Assembly (NCBI GenBank): GCA_963709355.1
Contig: CAVPVY010000005.1
Span: 1,302,001 to 1,366,000 of the forward strand
Length of the DNA stretch: 64,000 nt
Source of the DNA: PLOWO2-12-38-17 sp963709355
Lineage (GTDB): Bacteria; Planctomycetota; Brocadiia; Brocadiales; Brocadiaceae
Reading direction: 5' to 3'
Under the pieces are notes generated by a model that was given only the letters and a program-made list of their open reading frames with translations, did no database searches and was not told the DNA's origin. The translations under genes were made by a program, and so were the position numbers. Positions 1 through 8,054 of this stretch are shown one piece after another (the first letter of the stretch is position 1; each line of letters opens with the position of its first letter).

Positions 1-881
1 ATAACTCCTAAAAACAGGCTCATGCTGATGGCAAGCAGCAGAATAATACTTTTACTCTTTCCAGTAGGTTTATGGGGTACTTGTGCTTGTTCAATAATTT
101 TGACACTAGCAGGCCCTATTGCTTCTATGGCGGGGAGTGTCTCCCCGGTAAGGTTTCTGTTCATCTTATCAATACCGTCTCTCAATTGCACTACAATTGG
201 ATGCATTTCCCCATATTGTAGTTGAAGTTCAGCCATTTGCTGTTCAAGATCAAAAATAACATACGAGCGGCTTATCACATTGGCAATCGTTGCGGCCGCA
301 TCGGGACTAAAGTCACTTACACTTATTGTAAATAAATCACTATTTGCTATTGTCTCAACTTTTATCTTACCTTTTAGACTTGCCACCGCCCACCGAACAG
401 AATTTGCTTGTTCCTGCTCACTTTTTTCGATAGATGCTCTTTCGCCTGGATCTTCGTCCCGGGAAAGAGTCGCATACTCTTCGGTTAAAATATGTTCTGG
501 CTCCGATTCTTTTTTCGACATTCTTTGTCTTAGATCTATTAACCACGCTTTAAGCGTAGAACAGAAATTCTTCTCATAGTCAATTGGACGCTCATAGAGT
601 TTAAGTACCTTTACGGCACGCTCAATTACAGGATTTGAATTAACAATCTCGCTCTGAGTAAGATCTTGATAACCACTAAGCCTTAAATAATAAGGAGATT
701 CAACCTTTTTTACTGCTGAGATGAGCATCTTAACCCGAGCCTCATACATTGGCGTCTTAAGTTCCAACCCAATGAGGACGCTTGTTGTTACCGTTATAAA
801 TGATGTTATGATAACGGCCTTATGTCTGAATATAATTCTTATATAATCACGTAAGGTACTTCCTTGGAAATTTAAATCCAT
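1..881 (-). CDS. Wzz/GumC-type polysaccharide chain-length determinant, partial (runs off left edge)
   Basis: An open frame reads leftward from the ATG at 881-879 to the window edge (about 293 codons) without a stop. A GGGGGGTGA Shine-Dalgarno-like run precedes the start, 9 nt after the stop of the upstream export gene, so the two are co-transcribed. The N-terminus (RDYIRIIFRHKAVIITSF) has the basic-plus-hydrophobic segment of Wzz proteins. The middle contains the region IVNSNPVIERAVKVL typical of the Wzz domain. The distal part has the motif QAQVPHKPTGKSK followed by a second membrane segment, the standard exit from the periplasmic coiled coil. Members of the family control polysaccharide chain length in the inner membrane. 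Whether a C-terminal tyrosine kinase domain follows cannot be seen because the gene is cut. Confidence 0.85.
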   Translation of the reverse strand, partial: MDLNFQGSTLRDYIRIIFRHKAVIITSFITVTTSVLIGLELKTPMYEARVKMLISAVKKVESPYYLRLSGYQDLTQSEIVNSNPVIERAVKVLKLYERPIDYEKNFCSTLKAWLIDLRQRMSKKESEPEHILTEEYATLSRDEDPGERASIEKSEQEQANSVRWAVASLKGKIKVETIANSDLFTISVSDFSPDAAATIANVISRSYVIFDLEQQMAELQLQYGEMHPIVVQLRDGIDKMNRNLTGETLPAIEAIGPASVKIIEQAQVPHKPTGKSKSIILLLAISMSLFLGV

Positions 882-890
882 ATCACCCCC

Positions 891-1742
891 CTAAAGAATG
901 CCTTCCGATACTATTACAACATCATCGGACTCTAAACGGATATCTTTACCAACTTCGCCCTTTACAGCACTTTTCATATCAACTTTGATATTTTCATATG
1001 CCACTTTACCAGAAACTGCCCGAAGGATCTTGACCCTGTCGGGAGAACCATATTTCGCGAAACCTCCCGCGATGGATATTGCCCTAATGACCGTCATATT
1101 ATCTTCAAGGGTATATTTGCCAGGTCTCGCAACTTCACCATATACAAAGAAATCTTTGCTGCGTTCAACAACTACTATGTCCTCGTCCTCTATGAGCATA
1201 TCGCAGTTCATATTACTTTCTGTTGTATTTTTAAGATCTAGATTGGTTTCCTTGTATTCGCCTACGCCTTTCTGTTTACGTCTGAGTTTTACCTTGCCAT
1301 AAAGACCGTCTGGAGTAATGCCACCAGCCGTTGAAATGGCTTTTAATACTGTCATATTACTCTCAAGGATATATCTTCCTGGACGTTGAACCTCGCCATA
1401 TACAAAATATTTCACACTCTCAAAAGTTGTCAAGGTCACAGACACAACTGGATACTTTATGTAACTGCTGGAAAGTCTTTTTGATATTTCTTTTTCAATA
1501 TCTGTCAAACTCAAACCCTTAACTTTGATGCTACCTATATAAGGAAAAGATATTGAACCATCTGATGTAACGGGCGTATTAGTCTTAAGTTCATCATGAT
1601 CAAGTACACTTATATTAAGCACATCACCTAAGCCAACCTTATATTGCAGTTGATCCTCCTTGGGTTCATCCGCATAACATAACGAGGATGTAATAAAGAT
1701 ACTAAGTAATATGAATAAAATTACAAAAATATTTTTATGCAT
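891..1742 (-). CDS. Wza-type polysaccharide export protein with two SLBB domains
   Basis: 283 residues. A hydrophobic signal segment lies at residues 5-23, with likely cleavage near CYA-DEP. There is no clean lipobox although a Cys lies near the site. The Poly_export domain follows (YKVGLGDVLNISVLDHDEL, then DGSISFPYIGSIKVKGLS). Two SLBB repeats each begin FVYGEV.RPG.Y.LE and run into AI..AGG. These proteins form the outer-membrane or periplasmic channel for capsule or exopolysaccharide. The start is supported by an AAGGGGGGAAAG ribosome-binding site directly before ATG. The Wzz-type gene follows after 9 nt, which is the usual export pair. Confidence 0.9.
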   Translation of the reverse strand: MHKNIFVILFILLSIFITSSLCYADEPKEDQLQYKVGLGDVLNISVLDHDELKTNTPVTSDGSISFPYIGSIKVKGLSLTDIEKEISKRLSSSYIKYPVVSVTLTTFESVKYFVYGEVQRPGRYILESNMTVLKAISTAGGITPDGLYGKVKLRRKQKGVGEYKETNLDLKNTTESNMNCDMLIEDEDIVVVERSKDFFVYGEVARPGKYTLEDNMTVIRAISIAGGFAKYGSPDRVKILRAVSGKVAYENIKVDMKSAVKGEVGKDIRLESDDVVIVSEGIL

Positions 1743-2369
1743 CTTTCCCCCCTTTTAAATAGAACCCAAATTTTGCAATGGAACACAGATTAACTCAGAT
1801 AAGACAGATAAAATTAGATATAGACGCGCTACAGAGCGTCTCTACAATTGTCTGACTCACTCATTAGCTGAGATTACCTGTGATTATTTGTGTCGTTGAA
1901 AAATCAGTATAAATCAGCATTTCTCTGTGAACGACTACAATTATTAGGTATTTAATACCATTTTTATTTTTTCCAGTCAATCCCTCAAAGGTGGGATTAT
2001 AAATTTGTACTGTTATGAGATAGGAGCACCTTACCAATACAAACCGTAACCTAAAGTGTACGGGTTTGTCAAGACCATTCTTTACTGATATTTAGATGCA
2101 TTGATTCATGAACACCCCGCAATCCACTTTGCCCATCGCTACCCTTTCCTTTGCTTCATGTCTGCCTCCGGTTAAAGGTTATCTGGTTCTTTTTCACAGG
2201 ATAACCTCTACACCTTCACGTTGCCTACTTCCAAAACCAAATGTTGTTTTTTTTTTTGCGACTTACCCCAGGGTAAGCTTGTCTTCCTGTCACTTCTCTT
2301 CCCTTCTCCTTGAATATTTACCCCTTATTTTTCTCCATCTTATTTGTATCCAGGAGATAAGGGTTCAGT
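1743..2369. other. Intergenic stretch with fragment of a dispersed palindromic repeat
   Basis: No credible gene is seen here. At 1822-1841 there is an AGACGC...GCGTCT inverted repeat whose minus-strand arm reads GTAGAGACGC (1836-1845). The same arm forms the complete 28-bp palindromes inside hsdM at 43586 and 43716. The rest is AT-rich and appears to be degenerate mobile-element flank. Confidence 0.5.
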
Positions 2370-3098
2370 CTAGTATTATTGTCTGTGTTGACGCAGTAAG
2401 TGACAGTAGTGATGAAAACCAGTTTGCGAATCAGGTTACCCAGGCGGAGACAATTACTGGAAAGGAATGTGGGGTTGGATGTACAGATGCCGGGTATGCC
2501 GATACGAAAAAGACTTGAGAAGGTAAACCGAAGAGGGACAAAGGTCGTAGTTCCATCTCAAAGAAAAGCATTACACAATCCTGAAGAGAAGTCGTTTAGT
2601 AAGAATAAATTTGTTTATGATGAAGGGCAGGATTGTTACTATTATCCAGAAGGGCACAAGCTCGTCTATGAAGGAAAACAAGACGGTGGTAAAAAGATAG
2701 CATACCGTATAACAGATGCTGCTACATGCAGCGCCTGCACACATAATGGTGAATGCGCTAATTCCCAGCGCGGTCGAAAGATCGTGCGGTTATCACAAGA
2801 AGAGGTACAAGAGAATCTTGAACGGCAATATGAACAGCCTGAGTCTCAGGAGATATATGCACGACTAAAAACACTGGTTGAACATCCGTTTGGACACATA
2901 AAGAGGAATCTCGGAATGACGAACTTTCTTTTGCGTGGTAGGGAAGGTGCGCAAGCGGAGATATCCATTGCCGCAACATGTTTTAATCTCGTACGGATGA
3001 TTACGTTGATTGGCATGTTAAAGAGCTCATGGGACAGTTCTTTGCATTACAAAGCTAAGAGTTGCACGAAGAGGTTTTCACCCGTTCGCCTACTATAG
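2370..3098 (+). pseudogene. IS1182-family transposase remnant, 5'-truncated and frameshifted
   Basis: The C-terminal half of an IS1182-type DDE transposase is readable in two frames. Codons from about 2385 to 2515 give SDENQFANQ and TDAGYADT. A one-base shift in the run GATACGAAAAAGAC then moves the protein to the frame ending at 3098, which contains VVVPSQRKALHNPEE, ATCSACTHNGEC, RGRKIVRL, LVEHPFGHIKRNL and AATCFNLVRM. Family members are about 450-500 residues, so the N-terminal half is missing; sequence upstream of about 2370 no longer resembles transposase. It sits inside the exopolysaccharide locus and is certainly non-functional. Confidence 0.85.
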
Positions 3099-3321
3099 GA
3101 AAATGATGCCTTTTTGCGATAATTCTTAGTATATGCGTTTCGCTTTTGGTTTTTTCTCTTGTAAAAGAGCAATTGATACCACGTTTCGTTTTAAATACGA
3201 CACAGTCTCAAACTAGAAGTGTACAGTCGTGGATACTCTGTAGCACCGATCCTTGTAGTCGGCACTGAACTGGGGTATGAACCCCATTCTACGGTATAAA
3301 TTGAAATCACTTAACGTAGAT

Positions 3322-4737
3322 TTACTTGGCACCTATCCCAAATAATACAACCGGCACGGTTTTCAGAAGTATTTTAAAATCAAACCAAAGCGACCAATTG
3401 TCAATATACTCTAAGTCAAGTTCCATCCATTCGTTAAAATCATTTATCTTATTTCTTCCACGCGCTTGCCAAAGACACGTTATCCCGGGCCGCATACTTA
3501 ATCGCCTCCTTTGCCAGGGTTCGTATTTAACAACTTCTGCCGGTAGTTGAGGTCTTGGACCTACGAGGCTCATATCACCGCTAAATACATTCCAAAACTG
3601 TGGTAGTTCATCTATGCTAAACTTTCTCAAAAATTTTCCCACCTTTGTTATTCTTGGATCATTTTTCATCTTGAAGACCGGTCCTTGCATTTCGTTATAT
3701 TCAAGAAGTTCAACTAATTTAGTTTCTGCATCGGCAACCATTGTCCTGAATTTATAAAGTACAAACCGTCTGCCACCCAAGCTGCATCTTTGCTGCTTAA
3801 AGAATACTGGACCTTTTGATGATACCTTTATAATTATGGCGACGATTAGAAAAACAGGTGAGAGCACGAGAATCGCAACAGTAGAAAAGAAAGAATCAAG
3901 CATCCGCTTTATTAATAGTTGTATTAACTCGCTGGGGGCGGTGTCAAATGTAAGCAAAGGCAATGTGTCGAGGTAGGTATATCTTGCCTTTGATAGATGG
4001 TGTTCAAAAAGGTCAATAGCCACGCTAACCTTTATCCCCTCAACTTCACTTACATATGATATAACTTTTTCTATCTTATTTAACCATGACCGTGGAACAA
4101 CGAATAAAACCTCGTCTACTACATTGTTATGGATAATATTGGGAATGTCATCAAGGGTGCCGAGTACCTTATGTCCATACATTGTGCCAGCGCTTACCCT
4201 TGACTCATCATCGTCTACAAGACCAATAGCCTTGATGCCCCACTCCGCGTGGTTGTTAATCATGTTAATAAAGTGTTTCGCCCGCTTGCCAGTGCCAACA
4301 ATTAAATAATTTCTGATATTAACGCCTTTCTTGAGTTTATATCGAGAATATTTTATAAGTAATATTTTTTCAATACTAATAAAAAAGGCCGCGAGGAGAA
4401 AAGAATAACCTATTTGCAACCTGCTAATCGAGTGTATTTTCATAATGAAGAGGAAACTCCCAAAGAAACCAACCCCTAAAAAAGTAGTTTCTATTACAAT
4501 AAATAAAACATCGGATATTTGCTTTGTCCTGAATGAATCATACATGCCGAAATAATAAAGAAGTACTCCCCACATAATGAGTAAGGCAGGTAAGACCATA
4601 ATATAAATACCCAAATCATCATAGAATGGTATAGCTTTATTTCTTAATAAAAATCCCAGAAAAAAAGTTACCAATACGATGCAGAGATCTGAAAATATCA
4701 TTAGCCTCTTAAATAATACATGATGTTCCTTTAACAT
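3322..4737 (-). CDS. Exopolysaccharide polyprenyl glycosylphosphotransferase (WbaP/WcaJ type)
   Basis: 471 residues, a full-length member of the family that transfers a sugar-1-phosphate to undecaprenyl phosphate, the first membrane step of exopolysaccharide repeat assembly. About four N-terminal membrane helices (residues 10-115) are followed by a CoA-binding-like fold around NYLIVGTGKRAKHFI. The C-terminal bacterial sugar transferase domain starts at KRMLDSFFSTVAILVLS and shows FKQQRCSLGG, YKFRTMV, GKFLRKFSIDELPQFWNV, GDMSLVGPRPQ and RPGITCLWQARGRN. It is separated from the Wza/Wzz pair by the IS1182 relic but belongs to the same pathway. The sugar specificity cannot be told. Confidence 0.93.
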   Translation of the reverse strand: MLKEHHVLFKRLMIFSDLCIVLVTFFLGFLLRNKAIPFYDDLGIYIMVLPALLIMWGVLLYYFGMYDSFRTKQISDVLFIVIETTFLGVGFFGSFLFIMKIHSISRLQIGYSFLLAAFFISIEKILLIKYSRYKLKKGVNIRNYLIVGTGKRAKHFINMINNHAEWGIKAIGLVDDDESRVSAGTMYGHKVLGTLDDIPNIIHNNVVDEVLFVVPRSWLNKIEKVISYVSEVEGIKVSVAIDLFEHHLSKARYTYLDTLPLLTFDTAPSELIQLLIKRMLDSFFSTVAILVLSPVFLIVAIIIKVSSKGPVFFKQQRCSLGGRRFVLYKFRTMVADAETKLVELLEYNEMQGPVFKMKNDPRITKVGKFLRKFSIDELPQFWNVFSGDMSLVGPRPQLPAEVVKYEPWQRRRLSMRPGITCLWQARGRNKINDFNEWMELDLEYIDNWSLWFDFKILLKTVPVVLFGIGAK

Positions 4738-4891
4738 ATCAGCACTCTACAGTTAATCCTAAAAAACATGGTATTTTTTATGTAGCCGGTTGTATCAATA
4801 TTGGAATCAGTACCGGAATCTTTCTAACCGTTGTTGTGTGACAGCAGCTTTAGTACGCCATCTATCAGAGATGTTGAAACTATAAGGATTT

Positions 4892-5113
4892 TTATCTGTT
4901 TTCTTTGGAGAATGTTACGTTGTCATCATACATTTCTCCAATTGATATTTCTTTAAGCTTTATGTCAAAGCCTTTGTAATTATAGGAGCATGTATCCAAG
5001 AATTGTGTTATAGAATCGAAAGAATATCCATTTCTTAAAACTATAAAGAACAATACAATCACCAGCAAGCCTGCCGTTAATGCCGTTCTAAAATGCCCTA
5101 TCAGATTTCTCAC
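4892..5113 (-). pseudogene. Short exported stub, probably N-terminus of an outer-membrane beta-barrel protein
   Basis: 73 residues: one hydrophobic signal or anchor segment (residues 12-27), then a short mature part ending ISIGEMYDDNVTFSKENR. The string YDDNV followed by S/T-E/K-x-D/N is common at the start of exopolysaccharide-associated outer-membrane beta-barrel proteins. The reading frame stops there and no continuation is visible in any frame toward 4740. I read it as the surviving 5' end of a broken gene between the glycosyltransferase and the regulator. A genuine small membrane protein is the alternative. Confidence 0.4.
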
Positions 5114-5278
5114 TTTTCCACCATTGCAAGCTAGTTAAATGTATTATGGCTATCCTCTCGGCTGCCATTACAGCTATATCTAACACTATTCTATGCCATG
5201 CGTATATTACATAATTATGACTGTGCTAATCAATCGTGTAACCATATATGTATTTTTCCCTTTAAGAGAATTTTGTCT

Positions 5279-5884
5279 TCATTGTCTCAGAATAGCTATT
5301 ATTTCTCCTCTTGAAGTGGTGTGTGTCTTTTCCATTATATTTTTTATATGATCTTTAACCGTATGTACAGTAATGGATAGCTTCTTTGAAATATCCTTAT
5401 TCGAAAATCCTTCAAAGAGTAATACAACTAATTCTAATTCCCTGTCAGTTAGTTGAAATTCAGTCTTTGCCATTAAAAAATTAATGCTATGCGTTTCGAC
5501 CGTCTTCTCTAAGAGAACTAGCATATGAGAATATTCTTTTTTCTTTCCTTCGATTAGAAAGGCTCTTACGGCATAATTCCCTGTGTTACTTTGCAGGATA
5601 TCAGTTACGTGTTTATTGTCTTTGGTAATGTTAATTATGCCTTTATCTGATTTAATACTTTCTATCAGTTTTTCACAGCAGTCATGTATTTCCTTTGGAA
5701 TATGAAGCTCATCACTCGTTATTTTTGGTTTTAAGCTTTTTTGTACAGATGAAACTATCGTTAATGCTTCTTCATTAATGTATTGAAGTTTACTTCGCAA
5801 ATCAAATATTAGTATCCCCGGAGAAGAACGTTGCTTAATTATTTCGTGTGATTCCATAAATTTATACAGTATTTTGGAAAACAA
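5279..5884 (-). CDS. LuxR-family transcriptional regulator with N-terminal PAS-like region
   Basis: 201 residues. The C-terminal 60 residues are a GerE/LuxR helix-turn-helix: LTDRELELVVLLFEGFSN, KDISKKLSITVHTVKDHI and KNIMEKTHTTSRGE. The N-terminal 120 residues have a PAS-like pattern (GILIFDLRSKLQYINEEAL) and no receiver Asp, so this is not a standard NarL response regulator. It lies at the upstream end of the exopolysaccharide block and is transcribed in the same direction, so it is a candidate regulator of that locus. That role is inferred from position only. Confidence 0.85.
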   Translation of the reverse strand: MFSKILYKFMESHEIIKQRSSPGILIFDLRSKLQYINEEALTIVSSVQKSLKPKITSDELHIPKEIHDCCEKLIESIKSDKGIINITKDNKHVTDILQSNTGNYAVRAFLIEGKKKEYSHMLVLLEKTVETHSINFLMAKTEFQLTDRELELVVLLFEGFSNKDISKKLSITVHTVKDHIKNIMEKTHTTSRGEIIAILRQ

Positions 5885-6676
5885 AGAAATCCCGTTTTAA
5901 AGGGATATATTAAATTTTTAAATTACGCATTCAGCAAGTTTTTGCCACTACAACACAAATCAACAAGGAGAACCTTTGTGCCTTATTTACTTTGTTGTAA
6001 CCTTAAAATTACTGGACCTGAACATAAATAAGTAATGCAACCTCAATTCCCATACTAAGTAAATGATAATTGTTGTATTAAATCTATAACTTACCTAATT
6101 CAAGTGGTTAATGAATATTTACATACTGCTGTTTTTAGAATTTTCGTTAATACACATGTGACAATACCCACGATTGTAACGTTTACAAAAGTTTGAAAAA
6201 CACACTTTTATAGAGTGTCGGGTACAAAATCAATTTGACAGATACTGCTGTAAGTACTTCTTTGAATAGAAGCTACACTTCAGTATATTTTACATTATCA
6301 ATGAAAAATGTCAATAGTTAAAAACATACAGCAAACTTAATTACGAATTGAAACTGTAGATTCTACTTGTTTGTGTTTGGCACTTATGTCGTGCCTAATC
6401 ACAAAAAAAACAAAAGGCAGTAAAATATGTGTAGTAAAACTATAGTCAACTCCAAAGGAATCTAAAGGAATCCATAAAAATTGTAGGAATTAAACTTGTT
6501 TTGTAACTTATTCTACTATAAAATATTATGGTCATAACAGACATACGTTCCGTCAGTTATGAAAATTTCTAAAAATGCTTAAAAAAATGACTGTGTGTCA
6601 TTTAGTCTAGGTTCGAATCCTGAGTTCCCAGCCAAGTTAAATTAAAGAGTCTTTTCTTATAGCGATAATATAACAA
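5885..6676. other. Non-coding AT-rich stretch upstream of the first IS copy
   Basis: About 790 bp without an open frame that looks coding. The only recognisable item is a tRNA 3'-end fragment at 6606-6634. The left target-site duplication of the IS (TATAACAA) ends the stretch. Confidence 0.5.
6606..6634 (+). pseudogene. tRNA 3'-end fragment (T arm plus acceptor strand and CCA)
   Basis: The sequence CTAGG-TTCGAAT-CCTGA is a recognisable T arm (four of five pairs including one wobble). It is followed by GTTCCCA, discriminator G and CCA. No matching 5' acceptor strand (TGGGAAC) or D/anticodon arm occurs in the preceding 80 nt, so this is a fragment, not a gene. Such 3' ends are typical relics of integrase attachment sites. 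It lies 43 bp from the left end of the IS element. Confidence 0.55.
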
Positions 6677-7412
6677 GGGTCTTGACTAGCACAGGGCACA
6701 GCAATATGCTTTAACCACAGTCAGGACAATGAAAAACAGGTATGCAAACCGTTCAAGAATTTCAGAGTCAAAAATAAGGCAATTGTTAAAGCATTTTGCC
6801 CTTGATTTAGACGCACAGCAAATTGCTGTTTTATGTAATTTAAATCGCAACACTATTAATAGATACCTCCGTATGATAAGAACAAGAATATCTGAATTTT
6901 GTGAACAAGCCTCTCCATTCAGAGGAGAGATAGAAGTTGATGAATCCTATTTTGGCGCACGCAGACAAAAAGGCAAAAGAGGTAGAGGGGCTTATGGTAA
7001 AACACCTGTTTTTGGTATTCTGCAAAGAGGCGGCAAAGTCTATACAGAGATTGTGCCAAACTGCGCTAAAGCCACGCTGCAAGCCATTATTAGAGGCAAG
7101 GTATCTCCTGAAAGCATTATTCATTCTGACCAATGGAGAGGCTATAGCGGACTGGTAGATATCGGCTATGAGAAGCACTATAGGGTTAAGCACGGTGATG
7201 ATGAGTTTGCTAATGATAAGAGTCATATTAATGGCATAGAGTCCTTCTGGTCTTATTCTAAAAGGCGACTTCAAAAGTTTCATGGTGTGCCTCAAAATAC
7301 TTTCTATCTGCACCTTAAAGAATGTGAATTCAGATTTAATCATCGTAATGAAAATATTTATGCTATACTATTAAAAATGTTTAGAAAATACCCTCTGTGC
7401 TAGTCAAGACCC
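6677..7412 (+). mobile_element. IS1595-family insertion sequence, copy 1 (736 bp, 8-bp target duplication)
   Basis: The ends are terminal inverted repeats starting GGGTCTTGACTAGCACAG on both sides. The element is bounded by an 8-bp direct duplication TATAACAA (6669-6676 and 7413-7420). It carries one transposase gene of 224 codons. An 8-bp duplication and a single ISXO2-like transposase fit the IS1595 family. A second copy of identical length, with the same encoded protein, is at 30181-30916, so the element has moved recently. Confidence 0.95.
6729..7403 (+). CDS. IS1595-family (ISXO2-like) transposase, copy 1
   Basis: 224 residues. The N-terminus is a helix-turn-helix with a Cys-poor recognition region (LDAQQIAVLCNLNRNTINRYL). 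The catalytic DDE-type core shows EVDESYFGARR (first Asp), IIHSDQWRGYSG (second Asp) and HINGIESFWSYSKRRL (the N/E region of ISXO2 proteins). The protein is identical to that encoded at 30233-30907 and is full-length and unbroken, so the element is probably still active. Confidence 0.93.
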   Translation: MKNRYANRSRISESKIRQLLKHFALDLDAQQIAVLCNLNRNTINRYLRMIRTRISEFCEQASPFRGEIEVDESYFGARRQKGKRGRGAYGKTPVFGILQRGGKVYTEIVPNCAKATLQAIIRGKVSPESIIHSDQWRGYSGLVDIGYEKHYRVKHGDDEFANDKSHINGIESFWSYSKRRLQKFHGVPQNTFYLHLKECEFRFNHRNENIYAILLKMFRKYPLC

Positions 7413-7646
7413 TATAACAATTATATGAGGAAAAAAGCTTGTATCTGATTCTTTAGGTAAAGATTAAGGAAAAACTAGAGGATTGTAATACTACCGTTTC
7501 AAATATGCAGCTTGAGTTATGAAGAACGAAACTAACAAACAATAAATTTCTCTTTAAAAAGAATCTTCGTAATAATTAATTTTATTAATTGAATCCAGGT
7601 TTTTTAGTTCAAACTACAAACCTTAACAAATAGGGAGGAAATCTGT

Positions 7647-7970
7647 ATGTCAAAGGAAAAATTACCGAAACAGTATCTTCAGATTAAAAAGAGACATGAA
7701 AAGTATTTCAATGCAGTTGAGGAGCTTGGCAAGGTGGTTAAACAGGAAGGGCCGCTCGACGAAAGGACTGCGCACCTGATTCAGCTTGCAGCGGCGGCAA
7801 CGATACATTCTGAAGGGTCTGTCCATAGTCATGTAAGACGGGCTATTGAAGCCGGGGTAACGCCTGAGGAGATATATCACGCAATTATTCTTCTTACCAG
7901 CACTGTCGGGTTTCCAACAGTTATTGCGGCACTAAGCTGGGCAGAAGATGTCTTAAAAAATAAGAAGTAA
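7647..7970 (+). CDS. Carboxymuconolactone decarboxylase / AhpD-like protein lacking the CxxC
   Basis: 107 residues, a single CMD domain: LDERTAHLIQLAAAATIHSE, HSHVRRAIEAGVTPEEIYHA and LTSTVGFPTVIAALSWAED. AhpD-type members use a CxxC pair in front of the HxxxA helix for peroxidase activity. Here that position reads SEGSVHSH and the protein contains no cysteine at all, so a redox peroxidase role is excluded and a non-redox CMD function is more likely. A clear GGGAGG ribosome-binding site precedes the ATG. It is monocistronic in this window. Confidence 0.88.
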   Translation: MSKEKLPKQYLQIKKRHEKYFNAVEELGKVVKQEGPLDERTAHLIQLAAAATIHSEGSVHSHVRRAIEAGVTPEEIYHAIILLTSTVGFPTVIAALSWAEDVLKNKK

Positions 7971-8054
7971 ACATGACTTAACAAGATATTTGGGGTTATA
8001 ACGTCTGGACTTGTGTAAATTGCGGGATTTGACAAACACACTTTTTTAATTTAA

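Noticed and set aside
2108..2518. 136-codon plus-strand ORF upstream of the transposase remnant
   Set aside because: Its first two thirds are not transposase-like and have low-complexity Leu/Ser/Phe composition; only the last part, about 40 codons, belongs to the IS1182 remnant.
6840..7343. 167-codon minus-strand ORF inside the IS element (and its twin at 30344-30847)
   Set aside because: Antisense shadow of the transposase; no ribosome-binding site and no family resemblance.
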